From the NCBI RefSeq assembly GCF_001931485.1, contig NZ_MSDV01000019.1, positions 248,001 through 312,000 on the forward strand: a stretch of 64,000 nt of DNA, written 5' to 3'. Position numbers and translations under genes: made by a program. This DNA comes from Burkholderia sp. SRS-W-2-2016 (GTDB taxonomy: Bacteria > Pseudomonadota > Gammaproteobacteria > Burkholderiales > Burkholderiaceae). Positions 25,795 through 33,739 of the stretch are shown here, in pieces (positions within the stretch are counted from its first letter, which is position 1; every line of letters starts with the position of its first letter). The notes beneath the pieces were generated by a model. The model saw nothing but the letters and a program-made list of their open reading frames with translations. It had not been told where the DNA came from and made no database searches.

Positions 25795-25937
25795 AACGCC
25801 AATTCCTATGTGATTTTTCCTGACAAGGATGATGAGTATATATCGCTTTTCGGGGGCGCCCGGCATCTCTATAGTGAGCCCGGTCGCAGCAGAGCCGGTT
25901 CCGGATCTGTTTGATTAATTCACCAGGAATGTATCGA

Positions 25938-27233
25938 ATGTCGAATGTCGTCGTGGTTGGCGCGCAGTGGGGCGATGAGGGCAAAGGCCGGATCGTGGAT
26001 TGGCTGGCCGAGAAGGCGGACATCGTCGCCCGCTATAACGGCGGCCACAATGCCGGGCACACGCTGGTTGTCGATGGCCGGACCTACAAACTCGCGCTGC
26101 TGCCGAGCGGGGTCGTGCGCGGCAAGCTCGGCGTGATCGGTAACGGCGTCGCGCTCGACCCCGAGGCGCTGCTGGCGGAGATCGGCCGGATGGCGGCGCT
26201 CGGTGTTCATGTGACGCCCGACGTGCTGCGCATCGCCGAGACCGCCACGCTCGTGCTGCCGATTCATCGCGCGATCGATGCCGCGCAGGAGCGCCTGCGC
26301 GCGAAGCCGCTCGGCACCACGCTGCGCGGCATTGGCCCGGCCTACGAAGACAAGGTCGGCCGCCGCGGTTTGCGGGTCTGCGACCTTGCCGAGCCGGAAC
26401 TGCTCGCCGCGAAGCTCGACGTGCTGCTCGAACACCACAACGCGTGGTTGCGCGGTTTGGGTCTGGAGCCTTTCCAGCGTGAGCCGATGCTGAGCGATCT
26501 GCTGGCGATGGCGCCGAAAATCCTGCCGTTCAAGGCGCGGGTCTGGCAACTGCTCGACGATGCGCATTCGTCGGGTAAGCGCGTGGTTTTCGAAGGCTCG
26601 CAAGCGGTGATGCTCGACATCGATTGGGGCAGCTATCCGTATGTGACTTCGTCGAGCACCATTGCCGCCGGCGCGGCTAGCGGCGCGGGCATCGCTCCGT
26701 CGAAGCTGGGACGGGTACTCGGCGTCAGCAAGGTGTACGCGACGCGGGTCGGCGAAGGTCCGTTCACGTCGGAAGTGGATGGCGCGCTCGGCGACCTGCT
26801 CAGGCAGCGTGGCGGCGAGTATGGCGTGAACACCGGGAGGCCGCGCCGCTGCGGCTGGCTGGACACCGTGCAACTGCGTCAGAGCAGCAAGGTCGCGGGC
26901 ATCGATCTGCTGGCGCTGACCAAGCTCGACGTGCTCGACGGATTCGACTCGGTGTATCTGTGCGTGGGTTACGAGCTCGATGGCGAGCGCATCGACTACA
27001 TGCCGGCCAGCGATGCCGAACAGCAGCGTCTGCAACCGGTGCTCAGGCGCTTCGACGGTTGGCAAGGTACGACGCGCGGCGTGCGCTCATATAGTGAGCT
27101 GCCGCCGCAAGCCGCGGCGCTGATTGAAGCAATTCGACACGAAGTCGGCATTGAGGTGGCAATGGTTACCACCGGTCCCGAGCGTGACGATGCGATTGTT
27201 TTGCGCTCGCCATTCGAGGACGCGAACGGCTGA
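25938..27233 (+). CDS. purA: Adenylosuccinate synthetase (PurA) paralogue
   Basis: 431 residues from ATG 25938; AGGA at 25925-25928 is 9 nt away and the start VVVVGAQWGDEGKG aligns with E. coli PurA. Catalytic elements are retained: QWGDEGKGRIVD (Asp base, P-loop Lys), GHNAGHT, GIGPAYEDKVGRRGLR and NTGRPRRCGWLD for IMP/aspartate binding, where Asn replaces the first Thr of the usual ATTGR. Other differences (GSQAVMLDIDWG for GAQG.LLDID.G) mark it as divergent. PurA joins IMP and aspartate using GTP. Burkholderiaceae normally carry the housekeeping purA next to hisZ; here neither hisZ nor other purine genes adjoin, so this looks like a second copy with a specialised role. Confidence 0.85.
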   Translation: MSNVVVVGAQWGDEGKGRIVDWLAEKADIVARYNGGHNAGHTLVVDGRTYKLALLPSGVVRGKLGVIGNGVALDPEALLAEIGRMAALGVHVTPDVLRIAETATLVLPIHRAIDAAQERLRAKPLGTTLRGIGPAYEDKVGRRGLRVCDLAEPELLAAKLDVLLEHHNAWLRGLGLEPFQREPMLSDLLAMAPKILPFKARVWQLLDDAHSSGKRVVFEGSQAVMLDIDWGSYPYVTSSSTIAAGAASGAGIAPSKLGRVLGVSKVYATRVGEGPFTSEVDGALGDLLRQRGGEYGVNTGRPRRCGWLDTVQLRQSSKVAGIDLLALTKLDVLDGFDSVYLCVGYELDGERIDYMPASDAEQQRLQPVLRRFDGWQGTTRGVRSYSELPPQAAALIEAIRHEVGIEVAMVTTGPERDDAIVLRSPFEDANG

Positions 27234-27413
27234 AAAGTCTGACAAAGCGCCTGCTGGCAGGCGTGACGGCGGTTTTCGGCGCCGATTCGCGGCGTTCGCG
27301 GCGCTGCGCATCGACCGCGAAAAACGGTACGCGGCACGGCCCTTGCGACATTCACGATCGAGCAGACGAAACCCGTCTGTGTCCATTTCAACCCGATCAT
27401 GGAGGGACGGATC

Positions 27414-27749
27414 ATGAGCAAGCTGACCAGCACGTTAATCGCAGTCGCCGCACTTACGCTGTCGGGTGGCGCTTTTGCCCAGGCCGCCGGAGGCGGGGCC
27501 GGCGCGGGGACCGGGTCGACCGGCAGCACGGCTAGCCCGACGAACCAGGTGAACGGTGCGCCCGGCGGCGCCGCGGCGGGCGGCTACGGCACGCCGGGCA
27601 ATACCGGTTCGGATAGCGGCATGTCGACCCGGGCGCCGAATTCGGGGCTGCCGAGTATGAACAGCAATACCAAGTCCGACGACAGCGCGCCGAAGAGCAA
27701 TAACACGCTGGCGACGCCGAGCGTGAAGTCGCCGGCGGCGGGGCAATAG
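27414..27749 (+). CDS. Small secreted Gly/Ser/Asn-rich protein
   Basis: 111 residues from ATG 27414, with GGAGGGA at 27400-27406. Signal peptide of about 22 residues (KLTSTLIAVAALTLSGGAFA) with an AFA cleavage site. The mature chain is low complexity: Gly/Ala/Thr, then Ser/Asn/Lys (NTKSDDSAPKSNNTLATP). It lacks Cys and any recognisable domain. Probably periplasmic and unstructured. Similar short proteins are common in Burkholderiaceae; function unknown. Confidence 0.7.
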   Translation: MSKLTSTLIAVAALTLSGGAFAQAAGGGAGAGTGSTGSTASPTNQVNGAPGGAAAGGYGTPGNTGSDSGMSTRAPNSGLPSMNSNTKSDDSAPKSNNTLATPSVKSPAAGQ

Positions 27750-27941
27750 CACGGTTGAAGAAGTTGGCGAACGGGCACGGATCAGGTTCGTGGGTTTCTC
27801 GTTCGTTGTTGGTTGAAGGGTAAGGGGCGGCGCTACGATATCCAGGCGCGCTCGAATTTCACGAACCAGACTGTGTCGCTGAAGGTTCGCAAGTCGTTCT
27901 AAGTTGATGCGCTTCATACGCGGTGTTTTTTGCCGCGTCGC

Positions 27942-27971
27942 CGCCGGCTTCGATGACGAGGCCGGCGTTTT
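27942..27971 (+). terminator. Possible terminator hairpin
   Basis: CGCCGGC (27942-27948) and GCCGGCG (27961-27967) form a 7-bp stem with a 12-nt loop, followed by TTTT. It may end transcripts entering from the small secreted protein gene. Confidence 0.45.
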
Positions 27972-28135
27972 CAGGAATTTATGACCCCATGATCCGGAGT
28001 GGACGTGGGGTTTTTTGTTGTGGTGCCGGTCGATGCGTGATTGGCCGCTGAGCCTGCATACGGCCGAAAAGCGTAGGCCTCGTAAGCGGGACAACGGGCG
28101 GTATCCGGTCGCCGCAGTCGGGTATCCTGTCTGCC

Positions 28136-28163
28136 AAAATCCGAATCACCGATTCGGATTTTT
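28136..28163. terminator. Strong bidirectional hairpin with A/T flanks
   Basis: AAAATCCGAATC / GATTCGGATTTT, a perfect 12-bp stem with loop ACC and A and T runs at its two ends, usable as an intrinsic terminator on both strands. It lies about 10 bp before homology to DUF1016 begins. Confidence 0.75.
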
Positions 28164-28172
28164 CGGCTTCCA

Positions 28173-28936
28173 CAGCTGGCCGAACGCTTTCCCTTGTCGT
28201 GGACCCATTACGTGAGGCTGATGCGACGGACCCGTTCATCCGAGGAGCGGGCTTTTTACGAGACTGAGGCATTGCGAGGCGGCTGGAGTGTACGGCAGCT
28301 TGAACGCCAGCTCGGCAGCCAGTTCTACACCCGCACGCTCATGTCGAAAGACAAACGTGCGATGTTGGAAAAGGGTGCCGTTGCAGAGCTGGGCGACACG
28401 GTGACGCCGGAGGAAGCGATCAAGGATCCGTATGTACTCGAGTTCCTTGACCTGAAGGACGAATATTCCGAGAGTGACCTGGAAGAAGCGCTGATCCATC
28501 GTCTCGAGGACTTTCTGCTCGAACTGGGTGGCGACTTCACGTTTGTCGGACGGCAAAAGCGGCTGCGAATCGGCGACAGCTGGTTTCGCGTGGACCTGCT
28601 CTTTTCCACAGGCGGCTGCGATGTCTTGTGATCGTCGATCTCAAACTGACAGAGCTTAACCATGCCGACGTCGGGCAGATGCACATGTACTGTAACTACG
28701 CGAAGGAGCACTGGACGCTGCCCGGCGAAAACCCACCCGTCGGCTTGATCCTGTGCGCCCGCACCAACGCGGCCATCGCGCGCTATGCGCTTGACGGCCT
28801 GGCCAACAAGGTACTTGCCGCGGAGTACCACACCGTGCTGCCCGACGAACGATTGCTTGCGGAGGAACTGGCCAAGACCCGCCGCGAATGGGAGGCACAG
28901 CACCCGATGCTCCCCGGCAGCGGCTCCCTGAGTTGA
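28173..28936 (+). pseudogene. DUF1016 (YhcG-type PDDEXK nuclease) gene, 5'-truncated and frameshifted
   Basis: Homology begins at QLAERFPLSWTHYVRL and runs through the DUF1016 core (SSEERAFYETEALRGGWSVRQLERQL, FLDLKDEYSESDLE, FVGRQKRLRIGDSWFRVDLLF). The frame then breaks near 28605 and resumes from 28625 as LVIVDLKLTELNHADVGQMHMY to the stop at 28936. Adding one T to TTTTCC near 28606 restores FFHRRLRCLVIVDLKL exactly, so a single base is missing. The N-terminal domain of about 150 residues is absent. The catalytic D..EXK half lies after the break. It is a relic, although a sequencing error at the T run could explain the shift but not the truncation. Confidence 0.88.
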
Positions 28937-29106
28937 GAGACCGAACTGACCCGGGCATTGTCCCGACCAGCGCAACAGTGAATTCTTCGCGCACGCGTTT
29001 ACCGTGAATAACCCGCCTCCTACACTCCTTCCATCGCCGCGGAGGTCTCAGTTCACATCGAGCTTCCGCGGTATCCGCATCGAGCAAACTCTGGAGGTAG
29101 GAAATC

Positions 29107-29442
29107 ATGAAGTCGCTGATCGAAGCTGTTGTCATCGCCGCTCTCATTGCCACGCCGCTCGCGACGTTCGCTCAATCGAATCAGACCAGTGAGCCGCTGA
29201 CCCGCGCGCAGGTGCGCGCCGAACTGATTCAGTTCGAACATGCCGGCTACCGGCCGTCATCGGCCGACACACACAACTATCCGGCCAACCTTCAGGCCGC
29301 CGAAGCGCGTGTCGTAGCTGAGCACGACGCAGCGCGGACCAGCGGCTATGGCGCACCGGCCGTTGGCTCGTCGCAAGCGGGCAGCCGCCCGGATACCGCC
29401 GCGAGTTCCTATTCGGTACCGGTGGTGAAGTACGTGCGCTGA
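29107..29442 (+). CDS. DUF4148 domain-containing exported protein
   Basis: 111 residues. Signal peptide of about 22 residues ends TFAQ; the DUF4148 core follows: LTRAQVRAELIQFEHAGYRPSSADTHNYPANLQAAEARV. GGAGG is 8-12 nt before the ATG. The family is abundant in Burkholderiaceae, often stress-regulated, with no known biochemical role; a second, differing member lies at 56471-56776. Stands alone, followed by two hairpins. Confidence 0.85.
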   Translation: MKSLIEAVVIAALIATPLATFAQSNQTSEPLTRAQVRAELIQFEHAGYRPSSADTHNYPANLQAAEARVVAEHDAARTSGYGAPAVGSSQAGSRPDTAASSYSVPVVKYVR

Positions 29443-29511
29443 TGCGCGCGAGGCCCGAGGGCCGCCGCTGATCCGCAAAAGATCATGCGTGCTGTCGATT
29501 CAGCTTGAACA

Positions 29512-29552
29512 CGAATGGCCTGCTGTCACTCCAACGTGACGCAGGCCATTCG
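29512..29552. other. 41-nt extended hairpin
   Basis: Outer arms CGAATGGCCTG / CAGGCCATTCG pair over 11 bp; inner arms GTCAC / GTGAC pair over 5 bp around TCCAAC. No U-tract follows. It may be a terminator-like or mRNA-stabilising structure after the DUF4148 gene. Confidence 0.7.
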
Positions 29553-29559
29553 CACATCC

Positions 29560-29583
29560 GGGTTGCTACGTCGCGAGCAACCC
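29560..29583. other. Second hairpin, 7 nt after the first
   Basis: GGGTTGCT / AGCAACCC, perfect 8-bp stem with loop ACGTCGCG. The pair of hairpins could fold as one structured RNA element. Confidence 0.65.
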
Positions 29584-29826
29584 AAACCCATCGCATCGAC
29601 CAATTGCGGGTAATCACTAGTTCCCGCAGCCGTCGTCATCCTCATTTCCCCCGCGTTTTTCCCTTCTCCAGCGGTGTTTTCCGCGACTAAGCAAATTTCT
29701 ATTGCCCCCGCAGATTTTGAATAACAAAGCGTAGCCGGTGGCACTTACACTGCATTCCGAACTGCTGTTGAACGCCGGCACCCGATCACGCGGCGGCGCT
29801 CGACACACCATTCATTTGGAGACCTT

Positions 29827-30867
29827 ATGAAAGAGTTGATGCTGGTCGGCACGGCCGCCAATCGTCCGAATGCCATTGGTTCGATGTATCGCCTGCGGCC
29901 CGGCGGCGAGTGGGAAAAGCTCACCGACTTCCCCGACGACGCGTCGGTGCAGGCGATCACCCCGCATCCGCAACGCCCCGAGCTGCTGTTCGCGGCGACG
30001 CGCAAGGGCGTGTATCGCTCGACCGATGGCGGCGATTCGTGGGCGCGCCTGAATGTGACCGGCGAGACGATCCAGTTCTGGAGCGTCGTGATTCATCCGA
30101 CCCGTCCCGATACGCTGTTCGCGGCGGGCGGCCCGGTCAGCATCTATCGCAGCGACGACGGCGGCGACACGTGGCGCAAATGCAAGGCCGACCATCCGGA
30201 GCGCTTCAAGATTTCGTTCGGCGACTCGCGCGTAATGCGCATCGCGTTCCATCCGCTGAATCCGGACGTGATGTACGCGGTCGCCGAGATCAACGGTTTT
30301 CTCGTCAGCGAAGACGGCGGCGACACGTGGCGCAGTGAAGCGCAGGGTCTGCTCGAACTCGCGAAGCTGCCGCATCTGAAGAGCAGGATTGAAACCGACG
30401 ACGACGCCGAAGGCGTGTTCGACGCGCACGCGGTCTGCACCACCAGCGCCGACCCGGACGCGCTGTTCTATATCTGCCGCCTCGGCGTTTTCGAAAGCCG
30501 CGACAAGGGCAAGACGTTCCGCGATCTCGAAGTCGGCAAGTTCGCGCCGTTCTCCTATGCGCGTGACTGCCGCTTCGTTTGCGATAACCCGAACAAGATG
30601 TACGCGTGCTTCAGCATCTCGTCGCGCAGCGAAGCGGGCGCGCTGTACGCGAGCGACGACCTCGGCAAGAGCTGGTATCGCGCGGATTCGCAGGTGAATC
30701 CGGCTAGCACGATGCTCGGCTTCGGCGTGCACCTGAGCGATCCGAATGGCGTGATCAGCGTGACGCGTGGCGGTCAGGTGTTCTTCACCACCGACGGCTG
30801 CGAGAGCTGGACCGAAAAACCTCTTCCGCAAGGCGCAGGCGATGCGTTCTGCGCGGCGATGCTGTGA
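29827..30867 (+). CDS. Cytosolic Asp-box (BNR) beta-propeller protein
   Basis: 346 residues with six Asp-box motifs, S.D.G.(S/T)W-like: YRSTDGGDSW, YRSDDGGDTW, LVSEDGGDTW, FESRDKGKTF, YASDDLGKSW and FFTTDGCESW. It resembles VPS10/sialidase-type propellers, but sialidase Arg-triad residues are not apparent and there is no signal peptide, so hydrolysis of extracellular glycans is unlikely. It is first in a run of plus-strand catabolic genes, 22 bp before the aldolase. It may be a lactonase-like or binding propeller for a pathway intermediate, which is inference. Confidence 0.78.
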   Translation: MKELMLVGTAANRPNAIGSMYRLRPGGEWEKLTDFPDDASVQAITPHPQRPELLFAATRKGVYRSTDGGDSWARLNVTGETIQFWSVVIHPTRPDTLFAAGGPVSIYRSDDGGDTWRKCKADHPERFKISFGDSRVMRIAFHPLNPDVMYAVAEINGFLVSEDGGDTWRSEAQGLLELAKLPHLKSRIETDDDAEGVFDAHAVCTTSADPDALFYICRLGVFESRDKGKTFRDLEVGKFAPFSYARDCRFVCDNPNKMYACFSISSRSEAGALYASDDLGKSWYRADSQVNPASTMLGFGVHLSDPNGVISVTRGGQVFFTTDGCESWTEKPLPQGAGDAFCAAML

Positions 30868-30889
30868 GCGAAACAAGGATTAGCACACC

Positions 30890-31756
30890 ATGACAGAAAG
30901 ACTCAACGGCGTGATTCGCGCGCTGCAAACCGGACGCCGTATCGCATTCACGTCGTTCATTCAGGCGGAAGTGGAATCCGCGGTCGCATTCGCGCAGTCG
31001 TCGAATGACGGCGTCGTGTTCGAACTCGAACACACACCCTGGGATATCGGCGCGCTGCGCGAATCGATGCAATTCCTGCTGCTGCGCGAGCGTATTGCGA
31101 AAGCGCAGTCGCTGGCCTGCCAGATGACGCCGCTGGTGCGGATTCCGCCGAGCGGCAGCGAAATGAATCAGTGGTTCGCGAAGCAGGCGCTCGATCTCGG
31201 CGCGTACGGGATTGTGTGGCCGCGCATCAGCACGCCGGAGGAGGCATATAACGCGGTCGCCGCATGTCGCTATCCGCGTCTGCCGAGCGCGCCGCTGTAC
31301 GAACCGGCCGGCTTGCGCGGCGACGCGCCGATGCCCGCCGCGCGTTACTGGGGTGTGTCGCAACAGGAGTACTACCGCAAGGCCGACGTGTGGCCGCTCG
31401 CGCCGGACGGCGAAGTGCTGGTCGTGCTGATGATCGAGGACACGCGGGCGATCGAAAACCTCGAAGAGATCGTCAGGCAGGTGCCGGGCATCGGCGTGCT
31501 GCTGATCGGCGAGGGCGATCTGACTCAGGAGCTCGGCTGTCCGCGCCAGTACGACAACCCGGAACTGCTGCGCATGATGGATCACGTATTGGAAGTCGGC
31601 AAAGCGTTCGACATTCCGGTCGGCCATCCGCATGTGACCAATCAGAACGTAGGCCGCGTGATCGAGCAGGGTTATCGCTTTCTGATGACCTACCCGAAGC
31701 GCGATTTCTCGGCACTCGACAAGGGCCTGCAACTCTCTGGCCGTTCGGCGGCCTGA
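30890..31756 (+). CDS. HpcH/HpaI-family class II aldolase
   Basis: 288 residues. Recognisable HpaI elements: DGVVFELEHTPWD near 41 (catalytic His region), KQALDLGAYGIVWPRISTPEEA near 94-115, EPAGLRGDAP near 143, LMIEDTRAIENLEEI near 182 with the metal-ligand Glu, and LLIGEGDLTQELG with the second ligand Asp near 210. Family enzymes split 4-hydroxy-2-oxo acids to pyruvate plus an aldehyde or keto acid. With a LigJ-type hydratase in the operon, cleavage of 4-carboxy-4-hydroxy-2-oxoadipate to pyruvate and oxaloacetate is the natural proposal; LigK, which normally does this, is unrelated in fold. Confidence 0.8.
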   Translation: MTERLNGVIRALQTGRRIAFTSFIQAEVESAVAFAQSSNDGVVFELEHTPWDIGALRESMQFLLLRERIAKAQSLACQMTPLVRIPPSGSEMNQWFAKQALDLGAYGIVWPRISTPEEAYNAVAACRYPRLPSAPLYEPAGLRGDAPMPAARYWGVSQQEYYRKADVWPLAPDGEVLVVLMIEDTRAIENLEEIVRQVPGIGVLLIGEGDLTQELGCPRQYDNPELLRMMDHVLEVGKAFDIPVGHPHVTNQNVGRVIEQGYRFLMTYPKRDFSALDKGLQLSGRSAA

Positions 31757-31775
31757 TGCGACGCACGGAGAAACC

Positions 31776-32765
31776 ATGACAGCGAAACTGTCGATCGTGT
31801 TGGGCCCGCACGGCCAGGTGCGCGATCTGCGCAACGGCACGGTGCGTGTCGAGGGGTTCGATCTCGACTTCATCGAAAAGAAGCGCATGCCGGACGCGTA
31901 TCGCGAGATGGCGCGCAGCCAGCCGTACGACATCTGCGAAATGGCGCCGACTTCGTATCTGATGGCGGTCGCGGCCGGCGCGCCGATTACCGCGCTGGCG
32001 ATTCCGATGACGCGGCGTTTCCGTCACGCGGGCATGCAACGGTTGCGCGCGTCGACGATTCGGGGACCGAAAGATCTGGAAGGGCGGCGCGTCGGCGTGC
32101 GCACCTATTCGGTCACCGCCGCGGTGTGGACGCGCGGGATCTTCGCCGACGAGTACGGCGTCGATCCGGACCGGATCACGTGGCTGACCGAAGAAGAGGA
32201 GAACGTATCAAGCTTCGCGACGCCGCCGAACGTGCAGCGGCTGCCCGAGGGCCAGTCGCTCGCGGAGCTGATGCAACGCGGCGAACTGGAAGCGGCGTTC
32301 GGCGGACTCGCCGGCGCGGGCAACCAGCTCGAAGATGAACTCGTCGAGATCGTCGCCGATGCCGAGGCCCGCGAGCGCGACTGGTTCGAGCGCACCGGCA
32401 TCTATCCGCTCCACGGAATGATCGTCGTACGCAACGACGTGCTCGAACGGCATCCGACACTAGCGGCCGCGCTGTTCGACGCGTTCACACAGGCGAAAGC
32501 GAACTACCTGGAGCGGATTCGCAGCGGCGAGGCGGACGGCGCCGAAGACCGGCGTTATCGCGAACTGTCGGCATGGGTCGGCGACCCGTTGCCGTACGGC
32601 TTCGACGAAAACGCGCGATCGCTCGCGGCGCTGGTGCGCTACGCGTACCGGCAGCGGCTGATTCCGACCGAGCCGCCGTTGCACGAGGTGTTCCACGATC
32701 CGCGCCCGGGCGCCGGCATGCGCGACGCGCAACGCGACGCGCTGGCCACCGCGAGCCGCACCTGA
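31776..32765 (+). CDS. 4,5-dihydroxyphthalate decarboxylase-like protein, copy 1
   Basis: 329 residues with the Pht5 pattern: RDLRNGTVRVEGFDLDFI at the start, FDAYREM/ICEMAPTSYLMA, FRHAGMQRLRAST, and LEGRRVGVRTYSVTAAVWTRGIFADEYGVDPDRITW near 100-130. The fold is the type 2 periplasmic-binding-protein fold, but Pht5 of phthalate degraders is a cytosolic decarboxylase and this protein has no signal peptide. It may decarboxylate a dihydroxylated phthalate-like acid before ring cleavage. Only 4 bp separate it from the second copy. A binding-protein role without a permease is the alternative. Confidence 0.75.
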   Translation: MTAKLSIVLGPHGQVRDLRNGTVRVEGFDLDFIEKKRMPDAYREMARSQPYDICEMAPTSYLMAVAAGAPITALAIPMTRRFRHAGMQRLRASTIRGPKDLEGRRVGVRTYSVTAAVWTRGIFADEYGVDPDRITWLTEEEENVSSFATPPNVQRLPEGQSLAELMQRGELEAAFGGLAGAGNQLEDELVEIVADAEARERDWFERTGIYPLHGMIVVRNDVLERHPTLAAALFDAFTQAKANYLERIRSGEADGAEDRRYRELSAWVGDPLPYGFDENARSLAALVRYAYRQRLIPTEPPLHEVFHDPRPGAGMRDAQRDALATASRT

Positions 32766-32769
32766 CGAG

Positions 32770-33678
32770 ATGAAAGCGCCAATGAAACAGACCGACATGA
32801 CCGCGCTCACCGCGATGATGGGCACGTATAAAAAGACCGCGCCGCTGAAAGACGGCAGCGTGAGTTCGCCGCTGCTGCGGCTCGATTTCGCCGATGTGGA
32901 CACCGCGCAGAAGGCGTTCAAGGATGTGGTGCGCGGGCTGAAGTTCGACGTCGCCGAACTGGCGGTCGTCACCTTCCTGCAAGCTTTCGAAGCCGGCAAA
33001 CCTTACGTGATGCTGCCGTTCGTGATGAACGGCAACTTTCACCACAAGAGCATTCTGTGCCGCAGCGACGACGATCTGCGGCCCGAGAATCTGGCAGGTA
33101 AAACGGTCGCGATGCGTTCGTATCCGCAAACCACGCCGACGTGGGTGCGCGGGATTTTGTCGGACGAATACGGCGTCGAACTCGACAAGGTGCGTTGGCT
33201 CACTCAGGAAGGCGCACACGTCGCCGAGTTCCGCGACCCGGAGTTCGTCACCCGCATCGATTCGACTTTGAGCCTCGAAGACATGCTGCGCGCGGGCGAG
33301 GTCGACGCGATCATCGCGGGCGGCGCGCTGTCCGGCGACCCGGGCATTCGCACGCTGATCCCCGAGCCGAAGGAAGCGGCGGCGGCCTCGTATCGCCGCA
33401 CGAACGTGGTGCCGATCAATCACGTGGTGGTGATTCGCAGCGAGATCGCGCAGACCCGGATTGACCTCGTGCGCGAAGTGTTCCATATGCTACAGAGGAG
33501 CCGTGACGCGAGCGGCGACACGGCGAGCGCGAACGGCCCGGATTTGCAGCCGGTTGGTTTCGACGCGCTGCGTCCGGCACTCGAAACGGTGATCCGGTAT
33601 GCGTACGAACAGAAGTTGATCGCGCAACGATATACGGTCGAGCAACTGTACGGCAACGTCGCGAAGATTCTGGACTGA
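32770..33678 (+). CDS. 4,5-dihydroxyphthalate decarboxylase-like protein, copy 2
   Basis: 302 residues, same family as the preceding gene but clearly diverged. Shared elements include FDVAELAVVTFLQAFEAGKPYVMLPFV, NFHHKSILCRSDD, LAGKTVAMRSYPQTTPTWVRGILSDEYGV and LDKVRWLTQEGAHVAEF. No signal peptide. An ATG 12 nt downstream is an alternative start. Two adjacent paralogues may form a heteromer or act on successive carboxylates; either is inference. Confidence 0.75.
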   Translation: MKAPMKQTDMTALTAMMGTYKKTAPLKDGSVSSPLLRLDFADVDTAQKAFKDVVRGLKFDVAELAVVTFLQAFEAGKPYVMLPFVMNGNFHHKSILCRSDDDLRPENLAGKTVAMRSYPQTTPTWVRGILSDEYGVELDKVRWLTQEGAHVAEFRDPEFVTRIDSTLSLEDMLRAGEVDAIIAGGALSGDPGIRTLIPEPKEAAAASYRRTNVVPINHVVVIRSEIAQTRIDLVREVFHMLQRSRDASGDTASANGPDLQPVGFDALRPALETVIRYAYEQKLIAQRYTVEQLYGNVAKILD

Positions 33679-33739
33679 CGCGCGGCGCGCACGGACCCGA
33701 CCCGATCGTCGCAACAGATAGTTTGAACAGGAGACAACG

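Larger units (their letters stand above)
27750..28172. other. 423-bp intergenic region with hairpins and possible gene scraps
   Basis: An open frame ending at 27903 translates to a terminal strand-like VSLKVRKSF but has no start or recognisable family. Two possible hairpins and one strong one (annotated) follow. The stretch looks like decayed sequence at the edge of the DUF1016 fragment. Confidence 0.5.
29443..29826. other. 384-bp intergenic region before the second catabolic cluster
   Basis: It holds two consecutive hairpins at its 5' side (annotated), a 6-bp inverted repeat TGCGGG...CCCGCA (29604-29627) and the ribosome site GGAGA before 29827. I find no convincing promoter for the cluster; a GACTAA at 29685-29690 is only a partial match to the element seen before two transport genes. 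Confidence 0.55.

Noticed and set aside
25938..27233. The purA paralogue as a PurZ-type (2-aminoadenine) synthetase.
   Set aside because: PurZ enzymes lack the catalytic Asp of the WGDEGKG motif; here QWGDEGKG is intact.
27834..27903. An open stretch ending VSLKVRKSF, like the last strand of an outer-membrane barrel.
   Set aside because: No start codon or further homology is visible and it is too short to assign; noted only in the gap description.
29685..29690. GACTAA before the second cluster as a third copy of the LysR-type box.
   Set aside because: Only six bases match; the left half is absent.
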